Assembly: GCA_039795165.1 (NCBI GenBank)
Contig: JBDKER010000027.1
Span: 5,426-69,425 of the forward strand
Source: V1-33 sp039795165
GTDB taxonomy: Bacteria; Verrucomicrobiota; Verrucomicrobiia; Verrucomicrobiales; V1-33
Reading direction: 5' to 3'
DNA: 64,000 nucleotides
Every line of letters begins with the position of its first letter. Within the stretch, counting starts at the first letter, position 1. Below the pieces are notes generated by a model, which saw only the letters and a list, made by a program, of their open reading frames with translations, did no database searches and was not told the DNA's origin. Of this stretch, positions 1 through 8,590 are shown piece after piece. A program made the position numbers and the translations under genes.

Positions 1-736
1 TCGGCTGCCCCATGATTTTCCTCGCCGCCCCCAGCAGTCCGAGTTCCCGCAGCGGCATGGGCCAGTACGCGATGCCCTGATCCAGAAAGGCACCTGCCAG
101 GCGAATGACGGGTGGGTGCACGACATCGTCCAGCCACAGCCCATGGCTACGCTGCACGGCTTCCGCCGGCCGCCGCGGGCGCACCGTCGACGCTTCCCGC
201 ACCGATGGCACGCGGGCGGCGCAGGCGGCCCAGAGCGCTTCCGGCGCATCCCCGGAAAGCGCCATGGCCGCATCGGGCCGCAGATCACGCCGGAAGCGCC
301 GCAGCCAGTCACCTTCCTTGAGATGCCATGCGAGCGTGCGTGGATCGACAGGGCGGGCACCGGGATTGAGCAGAGCCTCGCGCAGCGCGTGACGCTGCAG
401 CCGGCCGGGAATCGCCGAGGCGTCCGGTTCGCGGATGACCACGTCGTGGATGTCTTCGGCCATGATCCGGCCTGCATCGAATTCCTTCCGGTAGGCGGCC
501 TCGCTCATGTACGGCTCTGTCCCGTAGAGACGGGAGGCTTCCACCACCGCCTGCTCAAAGGGCAGATGCTGAAACGCGTGCAGCGTGTTGTGATGAATGA
601 AGACACCAATCGGGCCCTGCGCCGGAAGCAGATGCGCGGCATGATCAACCATCCGGCGCAGCAGGACGCGGGGATCGAGACTGGGGTGGGATGAATCCGA
701 GGAATGCAAGATCCTGCACTTAACCCACGGATCCAC
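1..736 (-). CDS. dabA: DabA-like (DUF2309/UPF0753) protein, N-terminal part, cut by window edge
   Basis: Reading the minus strand leftward gives one open frame of about 245 residues that continues past base 1. It carries the family's N-terminal signature: LDPRVLLRRMVDHAAHLLPA, then GPIGVFIHHNTLHAFQHLPF, and near the edge LDDVVHPPVIRLAGAF followed by LDQGIAYWPMP. Characterised DabA proteins are zinc, beta-carbonic-anhydrase-like cytoplasmic subunits that work with the membrane protein DabB to accumulate bicarbonate. The zinc-binding part lies outside the window. The start is uncertain: an in-frame TGA lies just upstream, GTG at 736 has a purine-rich GGAGGG about 11 nt before it, and TTG near 718 is the alternative. 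It is divergent from a SulP transporter, which supports a role in anion or inorganic-carbon uptake. No DabB is visible; it could lie to the left. Confidence 0.8.
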   Translation of the reverse strand, partial: MDPWVKCRILHSSDSSHPSLDPRVLLRRMVDHAAHLLPAQGPIGVFIHHNTLHAFQHLPFEQAVVEASRLYGTEPYMSEAAYRKEFDAGRIMAEDIHDVVIREPDASAIPGRLQRHALREALLNPGARPVDPRTLAWHLKEGDWLRRFRRDLRPDAAMALSGDAPEALWAACAARVPSVREASTVRPRRPAEAVQRSHGLWLDDVVHPPVIRLAGAFLDQGIAYWPMPLRELGLLGAARKIMGQP

Positions 737-874
737 GTCCCCGCCATTCCCTCCTCACGGGGTTTTGCACCCCCTCTCCAGGGGACCCCCGCCATGGGGT
801 CTGTAATTACCGTGCCGGGGCTATGGGAATCGGCGGGGGGCATGTGCGTGATTGGCGGGGTTCAATCCACCACC

Positions 875-2500
875 ATGTCCTACCCTGATCCCTCCTCCTC
901 GGCTGTTCCTGCCGGACTCAAGCCCGCAGGCAATCTCGGCGGCTTTGCCTCCCACTGGAAACACGATATCCTCTCGGGATTCCTTGTCTTCCTGATCGCC
1001 CTCCCGCTCTGCCTCGGCATCTCGGTCGCGTCGGGGGTGCCGCCCATTGCCGGGATTTTCACTGCCGTCATCGGCGGCATGCTCACTCCCTTCCTGAGCA
1101 ACTCGGAACTTACCATCAAGGGGCCCGCCGCGGGAATGATCGTCATTGTGCTCGGCTGCGTCCAGGAACTGGGATACGAGAAGGCGCTCGCCATCGGCCT
1201 GCTGGCCGGCGTCCTGCAGATGCTTTTCGGTGCCCTGCGGCTCGGTATCCTTGGCGAATTCTTCCCAGTGGCCGCCGTGCACGGCATGCTCGCCGCCATC
1301 GGCGTCATCATCATCTCCAAGCAGATTCACGTCGCGCTCGGCGTCGCCGCCCATGCCCGCGAACCACTCGAACTCCTTGCGGAAATCCCCCACAGCCTTG
1401 CGAATCTGAATCCCGAGATAGCCCTCATCGGCGGAATCTCCCTGCTGCTGCTCTTCGGCCGTCTCTTCGTGAAGAACCGCTGGGTACAGGCCATTCCTGG
1501 CCCCATGCTCGTGCTCCTCGTGGCCACCCCTCTCGCGGTTTACTTCGATGTCGCGCATCAGCACATGTACCAGTTCCACGGCCATCAGTATTCCGTCGGG
1601 CCGAAGAATCTCGTGTCGCTTCCCCTGAACATGCTTAGCGGCATACGTCATCCCGACTTCTCCGGGGTCATGAGCGCCGCGGGTGCCAAATGGCTGATCA
1701 TGTTCGCCCTCGTGGGAACCCTCGAATCGCTCCTGAGCGCGAAAGCCATCGATCTCCTTGATCCATGGCAGCGGCGCACGAATCTGAACCGCGACCTCTT
1801 CGCGGTGGGAGCGGCCAACACCCTCGTCTCCTGCATCGGCGGCATCCCCATGATCTCGGAAATCGTGCGTTCCTCCGCCAACCGGAACAATGGCGCACGC
1901 ACCCGCTGGGCCAACTTCTGGCACGGAACGTTCCTGCTCATCCTCGTCGCCAGCGTGCCATGGCTCCTGAACATGATCCCCCTCGCCGCCCTCGCTGCCA
2001 TGCTCGTCTTCACCGGCTACAATCTCGCGTCGCCAAAGGAATTCCATCACATGTGGGCCGTCGGAAAGGGTCAACTGCTCGTCTTCGTGGTCACCATGAT
2101 CGTCACCCTCGCCACCGACCTTCTCCTCGGCATCGCAGCCGGCATCGTTGCCAAGCTGATCCTTCACCTCTGCACCGGAGTCTCCCTGCGCAATCTCTTC
2201 AAACCCGAGATCCAGACCGAACGGAATCCGATCACTGGCGAAACCGTTGTCTACGCCCGCCAAGCCCTCATCTTCAGCAATTGGCTGGCTGTACGCCGCC
2301 AGCTACTCGCCCTCGATGGGGTCTCCTCGGTCCGGCTCAACCTCTCGGAAACCAGCCTTGTCGATCATTCCGTCATCCGGAAGCTTGAGGGAATGGTGCA
2401 GGACTGGAAGCTCGAAAACCGGGAACTCCTGCTCGAAGGACTTGATGGACACCAGCCTGTCTCCCATCATCCACAGGCAGCCCGGCTCCAGCGGGCCTGA
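875..2500 (+). CDS. SulP-family anion transporter
   Basis: The 541-residue inner-membrane protein has the SulP fold throughout: the first helix region with ILSGFLVFLIALPLCLGISV, then GVPPIAGIFTAVIGG, then the substrate-site segment ELTIKGPAAGMIVIV, and many later hydrophobic segments. The C-terminal ~100 residues, after about residue 440, form a short STAS-like cytoplasmic tail. SulP proteins carry sulfate, bicarbonate or other anions, often with sodium; the sequence alone does not fix the substrate. The divergent dabA-like gene makes bicarbonate attractive. An open frame extends to 704, but the start chosen is the ATG at 875 because the preceding residues resemble no transporter and overlap the divergent gene. 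There is no Shine-Dalgarno; the leader reads CCACCACC. Confidence 0.88.
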   Translation: MSYPDPSSSAVPAGLKPAGNLGGFASHWKHDILSGFLVFLIALPLCLGISVASGVPPIAGIFTAVIGGMLTPFLSNSELTIKGPAAGMIVIVLGCVQELGYEKALAIGLLAGVLQMLFGALRLGILGEFFPVAAVHGMLAAIGVIIISKQIHVALGVAAHAREPLELLAEIPHSLANLNPEIALIGGISLLLLFGRLFVKNRWVQAIPGPMLVLLVATPLAVYFDVAHQHMYQFHGHQYSVGPKNLVSLPLNMLSGIRHPDFSGVMSAAGAKWLIMFALVGTLESLLSAKAIDLLDPWQRRTNLNRDLFAVGAANTLVSCIGGIPMISEIVRSSANRNNGARTRWANFWHGTFLLILVASVPWLLNMIPLAALAAMLVFTGYNLASPKEFHHMWAVGKGQLLVFVVTMIVTLATDLLLGIAAGIVAKLILHLCTGVSLRNLFKPEIQTERNPITGETVVYARQALIFSNWLAVRRQLLALDGVSSVRLNLSETSLVDHSVIRKLEGMVQDWKLENRELLLEGLDGHQPVSHHPQAARLQRA

Positions 2501-2531
2501 GCCAGACCAATTCGCATCCCCTCAGATCCTG

Positions 2532-3275
2532 ATGAAATCGACCGCCTCTCTTATCACCGCCGCCGCCCTCTCCCTGACGGCGGCCGCGCACGCTGCTTCC
2601 GTCTTCGATTCCAATGGCAACCTCTGGGTGAACTATGTTGGTGATCACCCTCTCGGGAAAACCCCGTGGGGCATCCACCTTGAGGCCCAGGTGCGGCTCG
2701 CCGACTTCGGCGGCGACTGGCAGCAGCTCCTCATCCGGCCCGGCATCAACTACACGCTCAACCCGAATGTCACCTTCTCGGCAGGCTACGCCCGCGTCAC
2801 CACCTACCCCTACGGCGACTACCCCGCTGCCGATGACTTCCCGGAAAACCGTCTCTGGGAACAGGTCGCCATCAACCAGAAGGGATTCGGCCTCGAATGG
2901 ACCCACCGCCTCCGTCTCGAGCAGCGCTTCATCGGCGAACTCGGACCAGCCGACCGCTCGGGTGACCGGCCCGTGGCCAACTGGCGCTACGAGAACCGCA
3001 TCCGCTACCTCCTGCGCACCTCCATCCCGCTCAGCAGCGACCGCCGCTGGTACATCCCCATCTGGGACGAAGTCTTCTTCAACTTTGGTGACAAGGTCTC
3101 CCGGAACTACTTCGACCAGAACCGCGCCTTCATCGGCATCGGACGGAAGCTTTCGGACACCAGCCGCGTCGAAGTCGGCTTCATGGAACAAACCCTCCAG
3201 CGCCGAGGTGGCCGCATCTGGGAGAACAATCACACCGTCGCAGTCTGGTTCCTCTCCAAATGGCCCTTCGACTGA
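2532..3275 (+). CDS. DUF2490-like outer-membrane protein
   Basis: The 247-residue protein starts with a typical signal peptide (MKSTASLITAAALSLTAAAHA). The mature part alternates polar and aromatic residues as expected for beta strands: WGIHLEAQVRL, LLIRPGINYTL, WTHRLRLEQRF, RIRYLLRTSIPL, HTVAVWFLSKWPF, ending in an aromatic residue two from the C terminus. This fits the DUF2490 family of predicted small beta-barrel proteins whose function is unknown. It begins 31 nt after the SulP gene on the same strand, so the two may be co-transcribed. The ATG at 2532 is chosen because it begins the signal peptide. Transport or structural roles are guesses. Confidence 0.7.
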   Translation: MKSTASLITAAALSLTAAAHAASVFDSNGNLWVNYVGDHPLGKTPWGIHLEAQVRLADFGGDWQQLLIRPGINYTLNPNVTFSAGYARVTTYPYGDYPAADDFPENRLWEQVAINQKGFGLEWTHRLRLEQRFIGELGPADRSGDRPVANWRYENRIRYLLRTSIPLSSDRRWYIPIWDEVFFNFGDKVSRNYFDQNRAFIGIGRKLSDTSRVEVGFMEQTLQRRGGRIWENNHTVAVWFLSKWPFD

Positions 3276-3308
3276 AGCGAGACACCGTTCCGGCAGTTCC
3301 CTGACCCC

Positions 3309-4637
3309 TCAGTCGGCGGGCGCAGCATCTTCCGGACGCACCGCCGGCACCACTACCTGAATCTGCACTCCGCCCCCGGGCGTCGCCTTCAGTTCCACCG
3401 TCCCGCCGCACTGCCTCGCCCGCGCCCGCATTCCCGTGAGCCCGAGCCCCCGCGGGCTGCCGTCGCCCTCCTCCGGAATGCCCCGGCCATTGTCCGCAAT
3501 CGTCAGCCGCAGCCAGCCACCCGACTCCGTCAGCGAAACCCGCACCACCGTCGCCCCGGAATGCCTCGCCACATTCGTGAGCGCTTCCTGTGCAATCCGG
3601 AACAGATGCGTCTCGGTGGCATCCGCATAGCGGGCCGCCACATCCGATTCATACCGCAATTCGATCCGTGCCCGCTGCGCAAATTTCTCCGTGAGCGATC
3701 GCAGTCCTGCATCCAGACCGAAGTCATCCAGAATCACCGGCCGCAGAAGCTGCGAAAGCTCCCGCACATTGGCAATCGATTCATCCACCAGATGCAGACA
3801 GTCCGAACGCAGGGACTCAAGGTCCGACGTCTCGCTCTTCACCAATCCGCTGCGCAGGGCCGCCAGTGACTGCCCCAGTTCATCATGGAGTTCATGGGAG
3901 AATCGCCGGGCCGCCTCCTCCTGACTCTGCAGCATCTGCCATGAAACCCGGTTCAGTTCATCCGCCTGTCGCGCCATCCTCCTGAGCCCATGCCGAACCA
4001 ACCCAACGGTCGCCGCCGCACAGATCCCCGCGAGCGACAAGGATCCACCCAGCAGCACCGACGAATCGGTCGCCAGCGCCTCTGACTGATCCGTCACCGC
4101 CAGCTCCGCAGACTCAAGCTGCCTCGCATTGTGCTGGACAATCGCCTCGATCGCCGTCGCCAGCCCGTCGTGCTGACGGAACAGATCCTCCTGCGCGGGC
4201 CGCGCCATCGGATCGCCCATACCCAGCAGAAACTGCACCGTGGCAAAGAAGCCGTCGGCATTCCGCCTTAGTTCATGCCACAGGGGCGCCGCCTCCGTCA
4301 CGGCACCTTCAGCCGCCAGACGCCCCAGCGACGTCTCGCTGCGCTGAATCCGGTTGCCGAGTGCCTCCCGGACTTCCGCAGGCCGTTGAAATGTGAGGCG
4401 GTGCAGCAACTCGCGAATGACTGCCTCCTCTGCCTGCACTTCCTGCACCAGCCGCGCAATGCGGGACTGCTCCGCCACGAGACGGCTCGTGGTGGCACGG
4501 ATCCCACGGCTGTCCTTAAGCACCGTCAGCCCCGCGACCGCGAGCAGCACCAGCACAGCCGCAAAGCCAATGATCAGAACCCTGACAAGGTGAGAAGGAC
4601 TGTTCTCCGGAGGACTGGATGGCACAGCGGAGGACAT
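3309..4637 (-). CDS. Sensor histidine kinase, NarX/HisKA_3 type
   Basis: The 442-residue protein has a transmembrane helix at about 17-40, an extracytoplasmic helical region at about 41-190, a second helix at about 193-216, and a short linker. The HisKA_3 dimerisation domain follows with motif FSHELHDELGQ, where His251 is the expected phospho-acceptor. The HATPase domain follows with TNVARHSGA (N box), DNGRGIP and GLGLTGMRARA (G boxes). Such kinases sense signals at the membrane and phosphorylate a NarL-type regulator. The partner is the response regulator gene 12 nt upstream on the same strand. The signal is unknown; the sensor region resembles no domain I recognise beyond a four-helix type. 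Confidence 0.9.
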   Translation of the reverse strand: MSSAVPSSPPENSPSHLVRVLIIGFAAVLVLLAVAGLTVLKDSRGIRATTSRLVAEQSRIARLVQEVQAEEAVIRELLHRLTFQRPAEVREALGNRIQRSETSLGRLAAEGAVTEAAPLWHELRRNADGFFATVQFLLGMGDPMARPAQEDLFRQHDGLATAIEAIVQHNARQLESAELAVTDQSEALATDSSVLLGGSLSLAGICAAATVGLVRHGLRRMARQADELNRVSWQMLQSQEEAARRFSHELHDELGQSLAALRSGLVKSETSDLESLRSDCLHLVDESIANVRELSQLLRPVILDDFGLDAGLRSLTEKFAQRARIELRYESDVAARYADATETHLFRIAQEALTNVARHSGATVVRVSLTESGGWLRLTIADNGRGIPEEGDGSPRGLGLTGMRARARQCGGTVELKATPGGGVQIQVVVPAVRPEDAAPAD

Positions 4638-4649
4638 GGCCAGGAAAAG

Positions 4650-5291
4650 TCAGTCAATCAGCCCGTTGCGCACCGCAAAACGCACGATCTCGCCCACGGA
4701 ATGCAGATTGAGCTTCTCCATGATGCGGCCCCGGTGCGCCTCCACCGTGTAGACACTCAGGTGCAGTGCCGCGGCAATCTCCTTGTTCGTCCGGCTTTCG
4801 GCAATCAGCTGCAGCACTTCGCGTTCCCGGCTGCTCAGCAGATCAATCGGATTAGTCACGTGACGCCGGAAATCGTCAATCACCGCTCCGGAGACCGCAG
4901 CACTCAGAAAACCCTGCCCGTGGGCGACGGCCCGCACCGCTGTCAGGAATTCCGTCTCGCTGCAGTCCTTCAGAAGATACCCCCGCGCACCAGCCCTCAG
5001 CATCTCCCGCACATAGACCGCATCCTTGTGCATCGAAAGCGCCAGCACACTCGTCTGAGGCGAAACCGACGGCAGCCTGCGGGTCGTCTCAATGCCATTG
5101 AGCCCGGGCATGGTGACATCAAGCACCGCCACCTGCGGACGATGCTGCTCAGCCAGCTTGAGCGCCTCGGTGCCGCTGGCTGCCTCCGCTACCACTGAGA
5201 GATCCCACTGCGCCGCCAGCAGATGACGGAAACCACTGCGGACTACCGCATGATCATCGGCAAGAAGAATCGTAATGACCGGCGCAGGCAT
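4650..5291 (-). CDS. NarL/FixJ-family response regulator
   Basis: The 213-residue protein has an N-terminal receiver domain with acidic pocket D12/D13, phospho-acceptor Asp58 in VAVLDVTMPG, Ser86 and Lys108 (YLLKD). The C-terminal LuxR-type helix-turn-helix runs from about 150, with LLSSREREVLQLIAES and TNKEIAAALHLSVYTVEAHR. It is the first gene of a two-gene unit with the histidine kinase at 3309-4637, and the spacing of 12 nt implies co-translation. It should be a DNA-binding transcription factor activated by phosphorylation. Targets cannot be read from the sequence; the rhodanese lipoprotein 52 nt upstream on the same strand might share its transcript. Confidence 0.92.
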   Translation of the reverse strand: MPAPVITILLADDHAVVRSGFRHLLAAQWDLSVVAEAASGTEALKLAEQHRPQVAVLDVTMPGLNGIETTRRLPSVSPQTSVLALSMHKDAVYVREMLRAGARGYLLKDCSETEFLTAVRAVAHGQGFLSAAVSGAVIDDFRRHVTNPIDLLSSREREVLQLIAESRTNKEIAAALHLSVYTVEAHRGRIMEKLNLHSVGEIVRFAVRNGLID

Positions 5292-5343
5292 GAATATTCC
5301 TCATACATGCCCGCAGTAATGGCCACTGCACGTGAAACCAGAG

Positions 5344-5772
5344 TCACTTTTCCACGGGAAAACCAGCGGCTTCCCAGTCGCCGAAACCACCGTCGAGGTG
5401 GACGAGGTTCTTGAATCCCAGTTCCTTGAGCTTCGGAAGGGATCGCTTGCTGCGCCCACCGGCCTGGCAATGCACCACCACCGTGGCTTCCTTGTCGAGT
5501 TCTGCCACCGCCTTCGCAAATTCCTTGCCATTGAAGTCGGCATTGACCGCTCCCTTGAGGTGCCCGGCCTTGAATTCCTCAGGCGTGCGCACATCCAGCA
5601 CGATCACTTTCTTCTCCTTCGCCCCTTCCACAAGCTTCCGCGCCGCGGCGGCATTCACATGAAGGACTCCGTCCTTGACCGTTTCCGCGGCGGCGGCCGG
5701 TTTGCTGTCCTGGCCGCACGCTGTCATCATGGGAAGGGTGGCAACGAGAAGAATGGCTGCTGGCGTTTTCAT
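5344..5772 (-). CDS. Rhodanese-domain lipoprotein
   Basis: The 142-residue protein begins with a lipoprotein signal ending in MMTAC (Cys19), so it is probably anchored in the periplasmic face of a membrane. The rest is a single rhodanese domain: VIVLDVRTPEEFKAGHLKGA, then the active-site loop HCQAGGR with catalytic Cys102, and the C-terminal HLDGGFGDWEAAGFP. Rhodanese domains move sulfane sulfur or act as thiol carriers; a periplasmic single-domain version often has no proven substrate. The open frame extends upstream to 5907, but that part overlaps the ribBA end and looks random, so ATG 5772, which begins the signal peptide, is used. The preceding gene on the strand is ribBA, 22 nt away. Confidence 0.85.
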   Translation of the reverse strand: MKTPAAILLVATLPMMTACGQDSKPAAAAETVKDGVLHVNAAAARKLVEGAKEKKVIVLDVRTPEEFKAGHLKGAVNADFNGKEFAKAVAELDKEATVVVHCQAGGRSKRSLPKLKELGFKNLVHLDGGFGDWEAAGFPVEK

Positions 5773-5794
5773 GGGATTGGCTTGGAGGTTGTGT

Positions 5795-7009
5795 TCAGAG
5801 AGAATGACCCATCTTGAGCTTCTTGGTTTCAAGATACCGCTGGTTATGCTCGTTGGGAACCGGCCGCACCGGAACCTGTTCCGCAATCTCCAGACTGTGA
5901 CCCTCAAGGCCCACGATCTTGCGCGGATTGTTGGTCATGAGACGGATTTTGCGGACGCCAAGATCGTGCAGCATCTGGGCACCCATGCCGTAGTCCCGCA
6001 GGTCCATTGGAAACCCTAGCTTTGCATTGGCTTCGACCGTGTCCAGTCCCTGTTCCTGCAGCTTGTAGGCATGAATCTTGGCCGCCAGCCCGATGCCGCG
6101 CCCTTCCTGCCTCATGTAGAGCAGAACGCCCCGATCTTCCTCTGCAATGCGCCGCATGGCCGCATCCAGCTGCCAGCCGCAGTCGCACCGCTGCGAACCG
6201 AAGACATCCCCCGTCAGACATTCGCTGTGCACCCGCACCAGCACCGGCCGACCGTCCCCCACCTCCCCGCGCACCAGCGCCAGATGTTCCTGCTGATCAA
6301 TCGTGCTCCGGTACAGATAGAGCTGAAAATCGCCGTAGTCCGTCGGCAGTTGAATGACCTGCTCGCGCCGCACGAGGATTTCACTGCGGCGGCGGTACTC
6401 GATGAGGGCTGCAATGCTCGACATGCGTAGTCCGTGCCGCTGCGCAAACTGCCGCAGCTCCGGCACCCGCATGGCCCGCCCATCAGGAGCCAGAATCTCA
6501 ATGAGCGCTCCCGCCGGACGTAGGCCCGCCAGCCTCGCGAGATCCACCGCCGCTTCCGTATGCCCCGCCCGCCGCAGCACCCCTCCAGGCCGCGCCACCA
6601 GCGGATTGACATGCCCGGGCTGCACCAGATCATCCGGCCCAGTCGCCGGATCCGCCAGGATCCGGATCGTATGCGCCCGGTCAAAGGCACTCACCCCGGT
6701 CGTGACACCCCGCGCGGCATCGACGGTAATCGTGTAGTTGGTGCGGAAGGCATCCCGGTTCTGCGCCACCATCGGACCCAGATGCAGGGCCGCAGCAATC
6801 TCCTCGGAAACAGGCGCGCAAAGCATGCCCCGTCCTTCCGTGATCATGAAATTGACCATTTCCGGCGTGATCTTCTCAGCCGCCCCGATCAGATCACCTT
6901 CGTTTTCCCGGTCCTCGTCATCCGTCAGAATCACAAGCCGACCCGCCCGGATATCGGCGATGACGTCTTCAATCGGATCGAACGGCACCGCTTCTGCTGC
7001 TGGCATCAT
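5795..7009 (-). CDS. ribBA: RibBA: DHBP synthase / GTP cyclohydrolase II
   Basis: This 404-residue bifunctional enzyme makes the two precursors of riboflavin. The N-terminal domain (about 10-205) is 3,4-dihydroxy-2-butanone-4-phosphate synthase, acting on ribulose 5-phosphate, with the acidic loop DDEDRENEGD around residues 30-39 and the GHVNPL and RAGHTEAAVDL segments. The C-terminal domain (about 215-404) is GTP cyclohydrolase II with the zinc cysteines of SECLTGDVFGSQRCDCGWQ (Cys264, 275, 277) and the MRQEGRGIGL loop. Both halves look complete. The frame is open to 7069, but the Met-Met pair at 7009/7006 begins the conserved part and is preferred. Other rib genes are not in the window. Confidence 0.93.
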   Translation of the reverse strand: MMPAAEAVPFDPIEDVIADIRAGRLVILTDDEDRENEGDLIGAAEKITPEMVNFMITEGRGMLCAPVSEEIAAALHLGPMVAQNRDAFRTNYTITVDAARGVTTGVSAFDRAHTIRILADPATGPDDLVQPGHVNPLVARPGGVLRRAGHTEAAVDLARLAGLRPAGALIEILAPDGRAMRVPELRQFAQRHGLRMSSIAALIEYRRRSEILVRREQVIQLPTDYGDFQLYLYRSTIDQQEHLALVRGEVGDGRPVLVRVHSECLTGDVFGSQRCDCGWQLDAAMRRIAEEDRGVLLYMRQEGRGIGLAAKIHAYKLQEQGLDTVEANAKLGFPMDLRDYGMGAQMLHDLGVRKIRLMTNNPRKIVGLEGHSLEIAEQVPVRPVPNEHNQRYLETKKLKMGHSL

Positions 7010-7058
7010 GGATAAGTCAGGGATGCGGGACCTTGGTGCCCCGCAGTCCCGCGACGGT

Positions 7059-7745
7059 TCAGAGTTCAAGTTTCTTGCGGGTATAACTGGAACTCTGCTT
7101 CGAAAACGGACGCCCGCCCGGTGCCCGGTCCATGCCCCGGCAGGTCACCCGGTCACCGTCGGCAATCATTTCAAACTGACTGGTCGATCCATTCTGCCCC
7201 CGGGTTTTCCAGACGACGTGTTTCCCGTCGCCACTGAGTTGTCCCACGTACTGATTCTGCGCATTGTCGCCGAAGTACCATGCCCGGTAGACCTCCGCGG
7301 CCGCATCCCACGTGCAGATCCAGCGGTACGACGAGGAGTTTTCCCCGGAAGCTTGGCCGGTCATCTCGAAATACCGTCCGCCGAAAGTATAGAAGCCCTT
7401 CCATTCGTCCTTCCACGATTTGTCGAGGGCCTTGAGAGGTTCATCCTCGTGTTCGATCTTCTCCGTTCCCGTCCACTCGGCTTCCAGTGGCTTGAAAACC
7501 TTCATCATGGTGGCCACCTGCGCTTTCTCCTCTTCTTCCTGCTCCTTGAGCTGCTGCTTGAATTCCTCGGCATCGAATTCCTGAGGCTCGGCATCTTCCC
7601 CGCCCTCTGGTTCTCCTTTTTCCTCACTTTCTTCCTTCTCCGCGGACTCCGGCTTGCTGTCATCCTGAGCAATCACCGAAGGAGCCGCAGCGGCCAGCGC
7701 AACGCCGAGCAGCACAGCAAAAGGACGGAGCAGATGTTTCTTCAT
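7059..7745 (-). CDS. Secreted protein of unknown function with acidic region
   Basis: I do not recognise a characterised family. The 228-residue product begins with a signal peptide (MKKHLLRPFAVLLGVALA then AAAPSVIAQ). Residues about 28-75 are strongly acidic and probably disordered (runs of E, K and D, for example EEKGEPEGGEDAEPQEFDAEE). The rest, from about 85, is a compact domain rich in W, Y and F with LEAEWTGTEKI, WICTWDAAAEVYRAWYF and FEMIADGDRVTCRG, reminiscent of DUF1579-like lipocalin/beta-barrel proteins. The frame extends upstream to 8066 into the M14 gene, which is an overlap artefact; ATG 7745 starts the signal peptide. It lies between the M14 peptidase and ribBA on one strand. 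Confidence 0.6.
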   Translation of the reverse strand: MKKHLLRPFAVLLGVALAAAAPSVIAQDDSKPESAEKEESEEKGEPEGGEDAEPQEFDAEEFKQQLKEQEEEEKAQVATMMKVFKPLEAEWTGTEKIEHEDEPLKALDKSWKDEWKGFYTFGGRYFEMTGQASGENSSSYRWICTWDAAAEVYRAWYFGDNAQNQYVGQLSGDGKHVVWKTRGQNGSTSQFEMIADGDRVTCRGMDRAPGGRPFSKQSSSYTRKKLEL

Positions 7746-7785
7746 GGGGCGCAATGATACGAATGATTGCCGGGGATGCAACGCG

Positions 7786-8589
7786 TCACTCCCGTTTTCG
7801 AGTGGCATCGGCTGCCAGCACCGCCAGCAACCCGGGCCCATAGCGTTCCCACACGGCGGTCGCAGGCACCGGAACCTGCGCAGGCAGCTCCATCGTGAGA
7901 ATCGGGCGGCCCACGGTTTCCCCGAACCATGCCCCCAGCGAACCCGGACGGGCTCCCAGCCGACGCACCGGCAGGCCACTCCCACGCGCCAGCACTTCCG
8001 CAAGGCCCGCCGTCTCCGGCGGACCATCCCAGTCAATGCACACCAGTGGCTGATGAATCGAAACAATCAGCGATGGCTCGACCCGCCCGATGAATGCGGC
8101 GAGCGCGGCACTCTCCGGTTCAGAAAGCGGCTCCATGCCAAATCGGCTCCGGTCAATCCGGTTCCCCGCCGGAAAATTCCGGTTCAGATCAACTCCGCGT
8201 CGGTTGTACCGCTGCCCGCGGGCCAAGCCATCGGGATTGGCGACCGGAATGAGATACAGCGTCACTCCCTCGAGAAGAGACGGATGTTCCCTGAGGTGCC
8301 TGTTCAGCTCCCCGAGCAGCGGCGTGCCCGCAGGCTCACTCCCATGAATCGACGCCATCATCAGGATCACCCGCGGCCCATTTCCCAGCCGCTGCACCGT
8401 CATCGGCCGGCCCGCAAGGCTCCGCCCCAGCGTCACCGGTTCCCCGAACACAGCCACCGATTCCTCCCGGCCAGCCGGAGCGGCGGAGGGCACCGAACTC
8501 CGCCGCAACCCCACCGCCAGCATCAGCAGGCCGATGGCCAACGCTGCCCCCGCCCCTCCAAAACTGCTGCGCCATGCAGGATTCATCAT
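7786..8589 (-). CDS. M14-family zinc carboxypeptidase, MpaA-like
   Basis: The 267-residue protein has an N-terminal hydrophobic segment (about 12-30) that could anchor it or act as a signal. The M14 zinc peptidase domain shows SIHGSEPAG (zinc ligands His and Glu), NPDGLARGQRYNRRGVDLNR with the substrate-binding Asn-Arg, VSIHQP (third zinc ligand His) and a late catalytic Glu in LTMELP. The family member closest in layout is MpaA, which cleaves gamma-D-Glu-meso-DAP bonds in murein peptides, so cell-wall peptide recycling is the inferred role. It starts 1 nt after the mutL stop codon, so it is almost certainly translated from the mutL transcript. That pairing has no obvious functional sense. 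Confidence 0.8.
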   Translation of the reverse strand: MMNPAWRSSFGGAGAALAIGLLMLAVGLRRSSVPSAAPAGREESVAVFGEPVTLGRSLAGRPMTVQRLGNGPRVILMMASIHGSEPAGTPLLGELNRHLREHPSLLEGVTLYLIPVANPDGLARGQRYNRRGVDLNRNFPAGNRIDRSRFGMEPLSEPESAALAAFIGRVEPSLIVSIHQPLVCIDWDGPPETAGLAEVLARGSGLPVRRLGARPGSLGAWFGETVGRPILTMELPAQVPVPATAVWERYGPGLLAVLAADATRKRE

Positions 8590-8590
8590 G

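Noticed and set aside
821..2263. Minus-strand frame of 480 codons opposite the SulP gene
   Set aside because: The product is a Glu/Gly/His-rich mirror of the transporter, with no recognised motif. The real gene is on the plus strand.
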